Of a stretch of DNA of 64,000 nucleotides, positions 42,651-51,662 are shown piece after piece (the stretch's first letter is position 1; each line of letters begins with the position of its first letter). Source of the DNA: Bdellovibrionales bacterium (GTDB lineage Bacteria; Bdellovibrionota; Bdellovibrionia; Bdellovibrionales; Bdellovibrionaceae). The notes under the pieces were generated by a model. The model was not told where the DNA came from. It did not search any database and was given only the letters and a program-made list of their open reading frames with translations. The position numbers and the translations under genes were made by a program. The stretch lies in the NCBI GenBank assembly GCA_018266295.1, contig JAFEAQ010000008.1, positions 186,001-250,000 of the forward strand, given 5' to 3'.

Positions 42651-43757
42651 ATGAAAATCGAAAAAGAAGTTGTTCATTTTGATTCACAGTTCGCAGGTCT
42701 TCCTGATCTGACGGATTTGCAGAAGTTGTATCTGCAGATTCTTCAGGGTGGAAAATCTATCGAGGGCGTGGTTCATCACTTCTTGCAACAGGGCTGGCTT
42801 GTGAACTTTGTCGAGTTCGCAGATCTGATGGAGAAGCTTGTAACCGCTAAGGCGGTTCGCAATACAACTTTCTACGCGTATTTCGATCGCATGAAGCCGG
42901 TTTCTGAGAAATCTTTGTGGAACAAGATCATGAATCTTGATACTCCTGAGAGTACGATCGGTTCATTGCGTTCTTATAAGGAACTTCCGTTCTTCCGCTC
43001 ATTAGAGCCGCAATTGACAGATTTCTTGTTGTCAAAAGCGACCATTCACCACGTGCCGCCGAAATCTTTGATTTGCCGTCAAGGTGAAACGACACGTGAC
43101 CTCTTCGTGATTCTTAAGGGGACTGCGGGTGTCTACAAACCACATCAAAATGGTGGAAAGTACCTCGTTGCTTCTTTGGCGGATCATTCTGTGTTTGGTG
43201 AAGGCGCCTTCTTGCTCGGCCAACCTCGCTCTGCCGATGTGATCTCGATGACGGATTGCCGTATCTTGCGCATTCCTTGCCTGCCTGAGATCTTCGATCG
43301 CTTCTTAAAGAAGGACAAAGCTCAAGGTCTGCAGTTCCGTTTCTGGGTCCAGCATGCTCTTTTGAACTCTCCGCTCTTTAAAGAAGTGCCTTCGGATTGC
43401 TTCGATGCTTTAAGCCATTCGGGTAAGTTTGTTCGCTGCTCTGATGGTCAGGTTCTCTTTAATGAAGGGGACAAGGGCCAAAGCGCTTACGTTGTCGTTC
43501 AAGGTTCGCTCGTTATCAATCAAGGTGGAAAAAATATCAATGTGATGAACCAAGGCGCCTTTCTCGGTGAGATTGCATTGCTTGCAAATCAAGGTGTTCG
43601 TTCTGCATCAGTTCTTGCGCAACGTGAGACTTTGCTTGTGGAAATCAACCAGTCCGAATTCTATCGCTTGCTCGCACAAAATATCTTCCTGGGAAAATAT
43701 CTACAGGAATTGGCGCACAGTCGTCTTGTTCGTGACGGCCAGCGCGACGCCGCTTAG
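42651..43757 (+). CDS. tandem cyclic-nucleotide-binding domain protein
   Basis: A 368-residue soluble protein without a DNA-binding part. It has a helical N-terminus (1-105) and two cNMP-binding domains: one at about 110-225 with VFGEGAFLLGQPRSADV, carrying the glutamate and arginine that hold the cyclic phosphate, and one at about 238-355 with FLGEIALLANQGVRSASV. It starts 3 nt after the cyclase-like gene and is expected to be made with it. A regulatory subunit that senses cAMP or cGMP is inferred; the partner is not known. Confidence 0.88.
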   Translation: MKIEKEVVHFDSQFAGLPDLTDLQKLYLQILQGGKSIEGVVHHFLQQGWLVNFVEFADLMEKLVTAKAVRNTTFYAYFDRMKPVSEKSLWNKIMNLDTPESTIGSLRSYKELPFFRSLEPQLTDFLLSKATIHHVPPKSLICRQGETTRDLFVILKGTAGVYKPHQNGGKYLVASLADHSVFGEGAFLLGQPRSADVISMTDCRILRIPCLPEIFDRFLKKDKAQGLQFRFWVQHALLNSPLFKEVPSDCFDALSHSGKFVRCSDGQVLFNEGDKGQSAYVVVQGSLVINQGGKNINVMNQGAFLGEIALLANQGVRSASVLAQRETLLVEINQSEFYRLLAQNIFLGKYLQELAHSRLVRDGQRDAA

Positions 43758-43780
43758 TCTCCTTTTCTAAAAATAAAAGA

Positions 43781-43858
43781 CCCCTCTTTCATGTTATGAA
43801 CTTCGTGTGACCATTATGGAAGTAGACAGAAAGCCTTTTGGAGACCACGAAAGAGGGG
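43781..43858 (-). terminator. long-loop inverted repeat, likely minus-strand terminator
   Basis: CCCCTCTTTC at 43781-43790 and GAAAGAGGGG at 43849-43858 are perfect complements around a 58-nt loop. On the minus strand the second arm runs into TCTTTTATTTTT, fitting termination of the lipoprotein gene at 43866. Confidence 0.5.
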
Positions 43859-43865
43859 CAGAAAA

Positions 43866-44429
43866 TTATTTCTTAGCCGGAGTGGCTGTTGGACTTGCTG
43901 CCGGCGTCGCGCTCGATGACGGTTTTGGCGTTGGTGAGTGTTTCGCAGCCGGAGTTGGAGTAGGAGTAGGGGCTACAGTTGCTTTTGGTGTTGCAGTCGG
44001 AGCTGGCGTTGTCGCAGGTGTCGTTGTAGCAACCATTGTCTTTGCAACGGTTGCTTCGCCGCCGCTACAATTGAATTTTGCCTCTTCGAGGTGGCCTCGG
44101 ATTATTGTCTGCACTTTTTCACAGTGAGTATTTGCAATTTTTGACGAAGCAACGGGATCTTTAGTGCTGTAATGCGAATACCAGAGTTTGCAGCCTTTAG
44201 GCTCCACGGCTTCAATGTAAAGTGTGCGTTTTTCCTGTCCGCGTTCGCAGACAATTTCATTTTGTTTCGACTCGGTCTTAGCTGAGGGTTGGGCAACGAC
44301 TGGGATTGTTACTTCCTTCGTTGTTTGGACGATTGTCGCCGGCATCGTCGCCTCTTGCTTTTTTTGGCCGCTAGAGCAAGCAGCAATAGCCAAGAGACCG
44401 CCTATGAGAAATAAAAACTTTGATTGCAT
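43866..44429 (-). CDS. lipoprotein with Pro/Thr/Ala-rich tail
   Basis: A 187-residue lipoprotein (signal ending LLAIAACSSG). A small domain (residues 60-125) has four cysteines (IVCERGQ, KGCKLWY, NTHCEKVQ, FNCSGG) that could form two disulfides, and the last 60 residues are a Thr/Pro/Ala stalk of the TPTPTPAAK kind. The AAGGTGG ribosome binding site precedes its ATG. The family is unknown; the stalk suggests surface exposure. Confidence 0.7.
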   Translation of the reverse strand: MQSKFLFLIGGLLAIAACSSGQKKQEATMPATIVQTTKEVTIPVVAQPSAKTESKQNEIVCERGQEKRTLYIEAVEPKGCKLWYSHYSTKDPVASSKIANTHCEKVQTIIRGHLEEAKFNCSGGEATVAKTMVATTTPATTPAPTATPKATVAPTPTPTPAAKHSPTPKPSSSATPAASPTATPAKK

Positions 44430-44599
44430 TCTTCCACCTTTCCGAGGATTGAATATCTATTTGTTGAGCCCGATGACTTAAGGCTTCACAAAATTAAAAT
44501 TAAAGAATTTTTTTAAAACCGGATTTAGAATGACGTAGACACAAATGAACTGCAACTCGACCGATGAAGAGGTGTTTTTAAATCAAGTTCGAAAAATAT

Positions 44600-44629
44600 T
44601 TGTAATATCGGAATCTTAAGTCTTATAAA
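44600..44629 (+). promoter_or_regulatory. sigma-70-type promoter of the two-component operon
   Basis: TTGTAA at 44600-44605, 18 nt, TATAAA at 44624-44629, within an AT-rich 294-nt intergenic stretch. TAAAGATA occurs twice, at 44626-44633 and 44643-44650, and might be a binding site for the regulator itself. Confidence 0.45.
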
Positions 44630-44723
44630 GATAGAAAATCTTTAAAGATAAATTTTAATTTAGGGATTCTCGCCGGAGGAATGTTGGTTCTTTCCAGCAT
44701 CTTTCTTAAAATAGAAGGTGCCT

Positions 44724-45410
44724 ATGATAAAAGAAACGAATTCAAGTGCACGCATACTTGTCGTTGAAGATGAAGTAAAACTTCTGCAACGACTTTCTGA
44801 AACTCTGCAAGAGCAAGGCTATTGGATTTTGCCTTGTGAATCCTATCAGCACCTAGAAGAGCTGGTTTTGCTAAATGATCAAAGATTCGATGTTATTATC
44901 TTGGATCGCCTGCTTCACAGTAAAGACTCGGCGGGTTTTATCACGGCGATTAAGCAGCGCCAGCCTGAATGTAAGATACTAGTACTTTCGGCAATTAGCA
45001 CTTCTGCTGAAAAGGCAGCGATTCTCAACATGGGGGCGGATGACTATATGTCGAAGCCTTTTGATAGTGATGAGCTGGCGGCGAGGGTTCGTGTTCTGCA
45101 GCGCCGCAGCCGCCCAGAAGTTCGTTTTGGCAACCTGGTACTGAATATTGAAGATAGGACGCTCATTGCTGATGACCAAGTCGTGCCTCTGCAGAATAAA
45201 GAGTTTGCACTTTTACGCACCCTCATTCAGTCGCCTGGAAAAGTCTTTAATAAGAATGACCTCTATGAACAAGTCTGGGGTATCAGTACAGATGTCGAAA
45301 GCAATGTAATTGAAGCGACTGTTAATAAACTGCGCCGGCGACTTAAAGAGGTTGATGCCGGCATCACGATTAAAAACATGAGAAACATCGGTTACTGGAT
45401 TGAGGAATAG
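44724..45410 (+). CDS. OmpR-family response regulator
   Basis: A 228-residue regulator from the ATG at 44724, which has AGAAGG at 44713-44718 (a GTG two codons up is also in frame). Receiver: VVEDEVKLL, phospho-Asp in VIILDRLLHS, LSAIS, and Lys in YMSKPFD. The C-terminal winged helix has FALLRTLIQSPGKVFN and SNVIEATVNKLRRRL, followed by MRNIGYWIE. It should bind DNA and control the operon and other targets. The kinase gene overlaps its end by 11 nt. Confidence 0.93.
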   Translation: MIKETNSSARILVVEDEVKLLQRLSETLQEQGYWILPCESYQHLEELVLLNDQRFDVIILDRLLHSKDSAGFITAIKQRQPECKILVLSAISTSAEKAAILNMGADDYMSKPFDSDELAARVRVLQRRSRPEVRFGNLVLNIEDRTLIADDQVVPLQNKEFALLRTLIQSPGKVFNKNDLYEQVWGISTDVESNVIEATVNKLRRRLKEVDAGITIKNMRNIGYWIEE

Positions 45411-46761
45411 ATTTTTTATTATTATTTTAACGACGCTTGTCTTTGCCGCGGTTGGAATCAATCTCGTGCATGTTTATTTTTTTCAAAGTCAGCGTCTGAA
45501 ATTGATCGATAAGCAGATCGGCGAGAGTTCCGAAAGTCTAATAAGTTCGCCTGAGTTTATCGTGGCCACCAGTCATCTTGACACGATTGAAGACGTTATT
45601 TCAAAAGTTCTAGAGGGAACCCGTATTGGGAAGGTTTTTATACTGAGGGATTCCCATGCGAAAATTCTGTATCAGAGCTTCAATGTTGGTTTGCTGAAAA
45701 CGGAACTGCCCATTCATCCAGAATGGGTCGCCGTGAAGACGGAAGAAGAATATGTCCGAGTTCGGAATATCGAATTACCGGGGCCAAGACATCTTACGCT
45801 TCAGGTGGGTCTTGTATTGGATAAGAATTTTCTTAATTGGGAAATTCTTGATTCTCACGTCATTAACTACATCACAGGCATTGTTGTCGCTCTGTTTTTT
45901 GCTTCAGTTCTTCTGACGTTGGTTTTGTTGTCGCCATTGCGGCTTCTCATCCGGCATTTAAGTGAGATCACTTCGAATCTGGGAAATTTGCGAGATCTTA
46001 AACCTCTACCGCGAAAAGTTCTGAAATTTGGTAGCGTCTTTTGGGCCAGCGCCGACGAGTTTTCGAGCCTCGTAAGTACGACGCAGAAACTCATTGATAG
46101 AATTAATTTGAATCACAAGCTAACCCGCTCATGGACATTGCAAATGGCTCATGAGCTCAAGACCCCGCTGGCGATTCTCCGGGCTGAAGTTGAGTCCAAG
46201 AAGAAAATGGGACTTTTGCCCGAGCCTTACGCGCAAGAGACTTTTAAAGAAATTCATCACATGTCTGAAATCATCACGCAGTTCTTGGACTGGGCCGATC
46301 TTGAAAATTCTGAAGTACAAAAAAATCTTCACGCCCTCAGAGTAAAGGCCCTGGTCAAGTCGTTGGTCGCAAGACTGGATAAAATTGCACCCGAAAGAAT
46401 TCATATTCACGCCCTCTCCGATTTTTCAGTTTTTGCTAATCCAATCCACTTAGACTTGATGGTAATGAACATTCTGACAAATGCTTTAAAGTTCTCTTCT
46501 TCAAATACCTCTGTGGATATCATCATCGAAGATCACGTATTAGTGATTCGTGATCGGGGAATTGGTATTTCAAAAGAGGTTATAGAGCGGCTAGGACAAC
46601 CTTTCAACGTCGGCATTCACGAAGAAGAGGGACTGACAGGCAACGGCCTTGGTTTAGCCTGGGTTACGACGGTCGCGAAAATATATGAGTGGAAACTTGT
46701 TATTCAGAGCAGCTTTGATGGAACAGAGGTTAGAGTGGATTTTCCAAGAGAAGAGGCTTAG
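45400..46761 (+). CDS. membrane sensor histidine kinase
   Basis: A 453-residue kinase apparently starting with TTG at 45400, inside the regulator gene, and so probably translated by coupling. Helices at about 3-28 and 155-180 enclose a periplasmic sensor of about 125 residues. HisKA has MAHELKTPLAIL with the phospho-His, and the HATPase has NILTNALKFSS, IRDRGIGIS and GLTGNGLGLAWV. It pairs with the OmpR-type regulator; the protease lipoprotein gene follows with no gap. Confidence 0.9.
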   Translation: MRNRFFIIILTTLVFAAVGINLVHVYFFQSQRLKLIDKQIGESSESLISSPEFIVATSHLDTIEDVISKVLEGTRIGKVFILRDSHAKILYQSFNVGLLKTELPIHPEWVAVKTEEEYVRVRNIELPGPRHLTLQVGLVLDKNFLNWEILDSHVINYITGIVVALFFASVLLTLVLLSPLRLLIRHLSEITSNLGNLRDLKPLPRKVLKFGSVFWASADEFSSLVSTTQKLIDRINLNHKLTRSWTLQMAHELKTPLAILRAEVESKKKMGLLPEPYAQETFKEIHHMSEIITQFLDWADLENSEVQKNLHALRVKALVKSLVARLDKIAPERIHIHALSDFSVFANPIHLDLMVMNILTNALKFSSSNTSVDIIIEDHVLVIRDRGIGISKEVIERLGQPFNVGIHEEEGLTGNGLGLAWVTTVAKIYEWKLVIQSSFDGTEVRVDFPREEA

Positions 46762-48579
46762 ATGAAAAAAAGTGCAGTCATTTTTCTTTTAGTCTTAATT
46801 ATACAAATTTTGGCGAGTTGTGAGTCTGCGGTTAAAAAAGAAGAGCCAGAGACCATCACCAGCTTTTCATCGGATATTTTTCACACCGCAGCAGAGGCTC
46901 CTCAATGTAAATCGATGCTCGACTATTACTGCAATTATCTATATTCGCCAGTGGCTGGTGGGAATTTAGAAATTAAGAGATCAATGGCTACGACAAGGAT
47001 TCTGCAGGGCGAGACACCAAATCAGTTCAGTCAGGTTTTTTACAGTTATTCAAAAGCCAAACTTCAAAATAGAGATTTGTTGCCTAAAGATTTTCAAAGA
47101 GTTCTAAATCGTCATTCTTATTTCCCTAAGCTTGAGGGCTTTCTACAAAGAAAACCAATACCTAAAATGAACCTTTCTGAGCGCTTGATTATAGAACAAC
47201 AAGATTTTGAGCTCGGCTCTATTTGGTCCGCTGCTTTTAACGAAACAGTAATTCTAAGAATGAGCAAAAAATTTCCGGGATTTCATACGCTTCCAGAAAA
47301 ACTCATTCCACTGGAAATTTCTCTAGAGCAAAGCCGGGTCCGCCGTTTGCTGATTACCGAGATCTCCAAAGCAATTTGGAGCGGCAACGATAACTGGCGC
47401 CAAGTGGAAATGACCTTTGATAAGTTGAAGCTCAGCTATCTAAAGTTGATTCAACGATTGGATGCGCCAGACAGTTTGAAGGCCAATTGGGCTCAAAGAA
47501 TCAAAGATGTTCAGTTAGCTCTTCCGGGCTCATTGCCGGCCATTTCCAACGAAGAATGTTCAACAGTTAAAGCAAATGCCTATTATTATACCTATTTAAA
47601 TGTGATTACGGTCTGCGCGGGAGATTTTAACAGTGAAGATATCTTACAGACTTTAGCGCATGAGATGGGGCACTCATTGGATATCGATCGTACAGCTTAT
47701 CTATTTGAAACCAACTCAGAGATGGGAAAACAAGTCCGCGATCTCAGGGCTCAAGTCTGCAAAGCAGAAAAATTTTCCTGTGAAAAATGGAATGAATTTC
47801 AAGGAAAGTTCAGCGATTCTTTGAGCTCGCTTGATGGGTTTCAGCCGGATTTACCCGAGTTTCAAAGATGCCTTAAGCGCCGACCGACGAGCAAGGCTCT
47901 CACAGGCGAAGACATCAAGCGCTTTTCCAGCAGTATGGCGAGTGACCGCGTGTCGCAGCTGGCGACGAGCGATCGTTTCCTCCGTATCACGAAAGAAAGA
48001 ATCCCCATGCCGGATGGAAGCACGCAGAAAAATCCAAATTACTTGAATCCATGCAGCTATTATCTCTGGAGCCAAGGTGAAGAGCCGGTGAATGACGAGC
48101 TCACCACGCTGATGTTCTTTACAGCGGCCTACAGATGTTCCGCCGAGGCCCCCGCGCAGAAAATGCGCTCTTCGATCGAGGTCGCAAAAAACATGACGAG
48201 ACAGATTATCGAAAAGACACTGGCGATCGAGGGTGAGTTCTCGGGCTTAAATGAACTTGAAAGCGGTGGCTATTCATCACCTCCGGGAGAGCGCTTTGCC
48301 GATGTTATCGGCAGCTACGCAATGGCGGATTTCTTGACTCAGCTGCCTTTTCAGTGGGATCGCAGAAATAAGTTTTTAGCGGGAGCTTCTTGGCTCTGTT
48401 CGGAACCTTCATTGGCGAGCCATTATCCGGATGAAAGCTCAGCCGAGAAAGAGTTTGCCTTCAGCGCGCACACAGAAGGGGATCAGCGCCGAAAAGAGCT
48501 GTTCTCGCAACCTATCCGCGAAGTCATAGGCTGCGAGAAAGACTTTCAGTTTAACGAGTGCAAGTTGCCAGTGAAATAG
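46762..48579 (+). CDS. gluzincin-type metalloprotease lipoprotein
   Basis: A 605-residue lipoprotein (signal ending IIQILASCES). The zinc motif HEMGH is at 300-304 and a downstream GERFADVIG supplies Glu510 and Asp514, the spacing and wording of M13/neprilysin-like gluzincins (HExxH plus GExxAD). It is shorter than M13 enzymes, so it may be a separate family. It contains several cysteines, including LDYYCNYLY near the start. Its ATG follows the kinase stop immediately, so the two-component system probably controls or senses its action at the envelope. Confidence 0.78.
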   Translation: MKKSAVIFLLVLIIQILASCESAVKKEEPETITSFSSDIFHTAAEAPQCKSMLDYYCNYLYSPVAGGNLEIKRSMATTRILQGETPNQFSQVFYSYSKAKLQNRDLLPKDFQRVLNRHSYFPKLEGFLQRKPIPKMNLSERLIIEQQDFELGSIWSAAFNETVILRMSKKFPGFHTLPEKLIPLEISLEQSRVRRLLITEISKAIWSGNDNWRQVEMTFDKLKLSYLKLIQRLDAPDSLKANWAQRIKDVQLALPGSLPAISNEECSTVKANAYYYTYLNVITVCAGDFNSEDILQTLAHEMGHSLDIDRTAYLFETNSEMGKQVRDLRAQVCKAEKFSCEKWNEFQGKFSDSLSSLDGFQPDLPEFQRCLKRRPTSKALTGEDIKRFSSSMASDRVSQLATSDRFLRITKERIPMPDGSTQKNPNYLNPCSYYLWSQGEEPVNDELTTLMFFTAAYRCSAEAPAQKMRSSIEVAKNMTRQIIEKTLAIEGEFSGLNELESGGYSSPPGERFADVIGSYAMADFLTQLPFQWDRRNKFLAGASWLCSEPSLASHYPDESSAEKEFAFSAHTEGDQRRKELFSQPIREVIGCEKDFQFNECKLPVK

Positions 48580-48580
48580 C

Positions 48581-49096
48581 CTAATGGAACATTGTCGGTT
48601 CGCGGTGCTCGCGTTCGTAGCGTTCTTGGATGCTGGCCTGCTCGGAGTTCATATCGACGCCGACTTTGTCTTTCTGAACCATTTGCCATCCATAGAAGCC
48701 GGCGCCAACTGTTAACAAGCAACCGATCGCGCACAAAGCGATCGGTGCGCCCAGACTTGTGGTGCCAGTCTCCCAAGTGCCTTCAAGCAAGAAGGCATTC
48801 ACGATATAAAGAGCCAGGGTGGTAAGGTTCAGCGACATATGAATCAAGCCGCGGGTTTTTGCCGCTGTTTGATTTGGAATGCCCAGAGCCCAGTCGATAA
48901 AGCCGGGAATGGCCGCACACAACGCCGTGACGATAGCGGCATAGTTCGCAAAGTAGCCCATTTTGAACCAGAAGATATCGGGGCTCGCGGTTTTAAAGAT
49001 GACAAAACTTACGAGAGTCAAAACGTAAAATGTAATTGGAAATCCCACCAGCATGGGATGAATAGGATGGTTGGCGATTTTTGCCTTGCTATACAT
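48581..49096 (-). CDS. DUF2231 membrane protein
   Basis: A 171-residue protein with four membrane helices and the DUF2231 N-terminus IANHPIHPMLVGFPI, whose histidines are conserved in the family and may bind haem or metal. A basic/acidic cytoplasmic tail ends in HREPTMFH. The role is unknown. It is convergent with the protease gene with a single nucleotide between their stops, and has the ribosome binding site AGGAGT on the minus strand. Confidence 0.82.
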   Translation of the reverse strand: MYSKAKIANHPIHPMLVGFPITFYVLTLVSFVIFKTASPDIFWFKMGYFANYAAIVTALCAAIPGFIDWALGIPNQTAAKTRGLIHMSLNLTTLALYIVNAFLLEGTWETGTTSLGAPIALCAIGCLLTVGAGFYGWQMVQKDKVGVDMNSEQASIQERYEREHREPTMFH

Positions 49097-49197
49097 AACT
49101 CCTCCTTATTGATGGAATTATCTATAGCAAATCCATTTGAAACAGAGCCGATCTCAGTGTTGTAAAATCGTCTACGAAAATGTGAATTTTCTGCGAA

Positions 49198-50364
49198 TTA
49201 ATTCTTAGCGCCGACAGCGAGACTCGAAGATCCTGTGTTAGCGACCTTACTCCAGTTAGTTTTACCGCCAATCTGCACTGGAGTGCTGCGATTTTGTAGA
49301 GAGCTATTGCCAATTGCTCCGTAGCCGCCAAAGCCCCAAGCCCAGAGTGTGCCGTCTTTTTTGATCGCAAGGGCATGCGTCGCTCCGGCAGCGACGCGGG
49401 CAAAACCGGTGCTTCCCACAAGAACCGGAGACGACTTGTTGGCGATGGTGCCGTCGCCAAGCTCGCCCTCGCCGTTGTAACCCATGCCATAGGCAGTGCC
49501 ATCCGTTTGAATCGCGATCGTGTAGTCTGCTCCACAAGAGACATCTTGCCATGTTGTCAGCGTGCCGACTTGAGTAGGTGAGCTCTTAGAGGAGACATTG
49601 CCTAACCCCAATTGCCCAAAAGTATTTCCGCCCCAGGCCCAGAGAGTCCCGTCATCTTTTACGGCCATGGTGTGCGATCCACCCGCTGATATTTTTTCCC
49701 AACTAGTAAGAGCACCAATTTGAACGGGGCTGCTTCGTCGCGAGGTTGTTGACACAAGACCCAACTGGCCATCTGAGTTTTCGCCCCAGCCCCAAAGCGA
49801 GCCATCAGTCTTAATGCCAAAGGAGTGAAAATCACCTGCGGCGGCTCTGCTCCAAGCCGACGCCCCTACCTGAATGGGCGCTGATTTTGAGGCGATTGTA
49901 GAATCGCCCAGTTGGCCGCGGTTATTGTACCCCCAAGCCCATAGGGTTCCATCTTTGCGAATGGTGAGAGAATGCGAGAGGCCTCCTGCGACATCATTCC
50001 ATGTGAGATTGCTGCCCACTTGGATCGGTGACGACCTAGATGTAGTCGTCGAATCGCCGAGCTGGCCGTTATCGTTCAGGCCCCAGCTCCAAAGCGAGCC
50101 ATCTAGTTTTGTTGCGAGAAAAAAGTTTCTGCCGCCGCCAATGGCACCCCAGCCGATAGAACCGATCTGTCCGGGGCTGCTTTTATCAGTACCTGCCGTA
50201 CTATTAGCAAGTTCACCGTTGGTATTCCCACCCCAAGTCCAAATTTCAGAGGGCGAGGATTTCCAAAAACTAAAGGGAATAAGCTGTGCGAGGGATTTGC
50301 GAGAGTAAAGAAAGCTGAAAGACAAAAAGCCCAGTAGAAATTGGCGCCGAGATTGTTCATTCAT
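49198..50364 (-). CDS. Tat-exported RCC1-repeat beta-propeller protein
   Basis: A 388-residue protein from the ATG complementary to 50362-50364 (AAGGAG five nt upstream; a GTG two codons up is also in frame). The N-terminus SRRQFLLGFLSFSFL is a twin-arginine signal. The rest is about seven RCC1 repeats of roughly 50 residues with the WGxNxxGQLG and HSLTIRKDGTLWAWG hallmarks, forming a seven-bladed propeller. RCC1 folds act as binding platforms. Its ribosome binding site is buried in a perfect 14-bp hairpin, unusual here. Secretion as a folded protein is predicted. Confidence 0.85.
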   Translation of the reverse strand: MNEQSRRQFLLGFLSFSFLYSRKSLAQLIPFSFWKSSPSEIWTWGGNTNGELANSTAGTDKSSPGQIGSIGWGAIGGGRNFFLATKLDGSLWSWGLNDNGQLGDSTTTSRSSPIQVGSNLTWNDVAGGLSHSLTIRKDGTLWAWGYNNRGQLGDSTIASKSAPIQVGASAWSRAAAGDFHSFGIKTDGSLWGWGENSDGQLGLVSTTSRRSSPVQIGALTSWEKISAGGSHTMAVKDDGTLWAWGGNTFGQLGLGNVSSKSSPTQVGTLTTWQDVSCGADYTIAIQTDGTAYGMGYNGEGELGDGTIANKSSPVLVGSTGFARVAAGATHALAIKKDGTLWAWGFGGYGAIGNSSLQNRSTPVQIGGKTNWSKVANTGSSSLAVGAKN

Positions 50365-50369
50365 TCTCA

Positions 50370-50407
50370 CTCCTTTGCATACTGTCCGCAGTTAGTATGC
50401 AAAGGAG
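50370..50407 (-). promoter_or_regulatory. hairpin sequestering the RCC1 ribosome binding site
   Basis: CTCCTTTGCATACT (50370-50383) is a perfect inverted match of AGTATGCAAAGGAG (50394-50407) with a 10-nt loop. On the mRNA (minus strand), the 3' arm contains the AAGGAG that serves the RCC1 start, so the site would be hidden in a 14-bp stem. Confidence 0.75.
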
Positions 50408-50449
50408 GAGAACAAATCACTATTGAATAGAATTCAATTAGCCTGATCG

Positions 50450-50470
50450 ACTTTTACAAAATGTAAAAGT
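50450..50470 (-). terminator. short A/T hairpin after metallopeptidase gene
   Basis: ACTTTTAC (50450-50457) pairs with GTAAAAGT (50463-50470). It lies 10 nt after the metallopeptidase stop on the minus strand and may help termination. Confidence 0.45.
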
Positions 50471-50479
50471 ATGGAGAAT

Positions 50480-51559
50480 CTATTGCTGGACGATTGGAAT
50501 TGTTAAATCCCAGAGACGATTCAAGTGAAAGCGAAGATCATCATAAATATACTTTTGCATGTCTTTGAACTCGCGATCGAAATCTACAAAAGTATTGATC
50601 TTTCCGATCTTTACATTTCCTTCGATAAGAATGTTCCGGCTGACATCGAAGTCTGAACTTGCCAGAACCTCTTGTGCAAGATCGCGGTCAGAAAGAACGT
50701 CTGTGTTGCCAAACCACTTTTGCACCCAATTTTCGAAATATAATTTTTGTGGATGAAATTTGCTTTTTGCACAGACTTGAGTCGTGATGGCCCGCTGCTT
50801 TATTAAGTAACTGTTTTGTTTTTTATAAAGCGCCTTCGTTGAAATCGAGAAAGGTCTATCTGTGAAACGCTGTTCAATAATGACAAGAGCATTTTCGATT
50901 TTTTCGGAGTTAAAACAAAGAAAGTCCCAGCCAAGATCATATTTGGGTCTGTTGTTGTAGTCCGCAACACCATCGCCAAGATTCATACTCTGGCGAGTCA
51001 TATAATCCAGAACATTCCATGCTTGCTCGGACGAGGAGTTCGCAAATAACGGCGTAAGCATGTTTTGCAGAGCGGTCGCTTTTTCTTCGTCAAAGCCTTT
51101 TAAATGAGAATATTCATGGGCTACGAGGGCGAGTATTTGTGCGCGGGCGTTGTCAACCGTGAGCTTCTCGCTGAGGTTCTTTAAGCTGATGCAAATCGTA
51201 TTAGGAACAGGTGAGTGAATACTGCCATCGCGGCTGTTCCCGAATGAGTCATGACAATCGCTTTTATTACCGTAGATCTGAGTTTGGTAAATGAGTTGGT
51301 AGATATTATCATCACCAGAAAAAAGCTCGGGCCATGGAAAATTCTCGACAGTCTGTTCTTTCAGAGCGAGAGCCATATATACTTCCAGACGTGCTTGCGA
51401 AAGTATTTGAGCGACTTCTGCTTGAGTAATAGCTCTGCCGGGAGAAGTTCCGCCGCCGCCGCCACCACTCATGCCGCCGTCATTTAGATCCGCTGCTGAT
51501 GTCGTTGTGGCCATTACGGAAAATAGCAGACACATCAAAAGGAATTGCATTGATCTCAT
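50480..51559 (-). CDS. secreted zinc metallopeptidase
   Basis: A 359-residue protein with a signal peptide ending ATTTSAAD, then a Gly-rich stretch (MSGGGGGGTS). The zinc motif HEYSH is at residues 148-152, in ALVAHEYSHLKGFDEEKATA, where the following acidic residues are candidates for the third ligand. It has no Pro-rich stalk or lipobox and so is probably periplasmic or released. The family is not identified beyond the HExxH class. It is divergent from a TIGR02147-type regulator, a likely control partner. Confidence 0.72.
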   Translation of the reverse strand: MRSMQFLLMCLLFSVMATTTSAADLNDGGMSGGGGGGTSPGRAITQAEVAQILSQARLEVYMALALKEQTVENFPWPELFSGDDNIYQLIYQTQIYGNKSDCHDSFGNSRDGSIHSPVPNTICISLKNLSEKLTVDNARAQILALVAHEYSHLKGFDEEKATALQNMLTPLFANSSSEQAWNVLDYMTRQSMNLGDGVADYNNRPKYDLGWDFLCFNSEKIENALVIIEQRFTDRPFSISTKALYKKQNSYLIKQRAITTQVCAKSKFHPQKLYFENWVQKWFGNTDVLSDRDLAQEVLASSDFDVSRNILIEGNVKIGKINTFVDFDREFKDMQKYIYDDLRFHLNRLWDLTIPIVQQ

Positions 51560-51662
51560 AAAATGCCCCCTGAGTAAGAATTAAACTTGCGATTGCGCTT
51601 TTGCAACTACTCAATTAGCATTTTCAAAAATGTGAATATCTACTTATACAAAAAGTAAAATT

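Noticed and set aside
44545-44619. A 24-codon frame upstream of the response regulator
   Set aside because: No ribosome binding site; it overlaps the likely promoter at 44600-44629.
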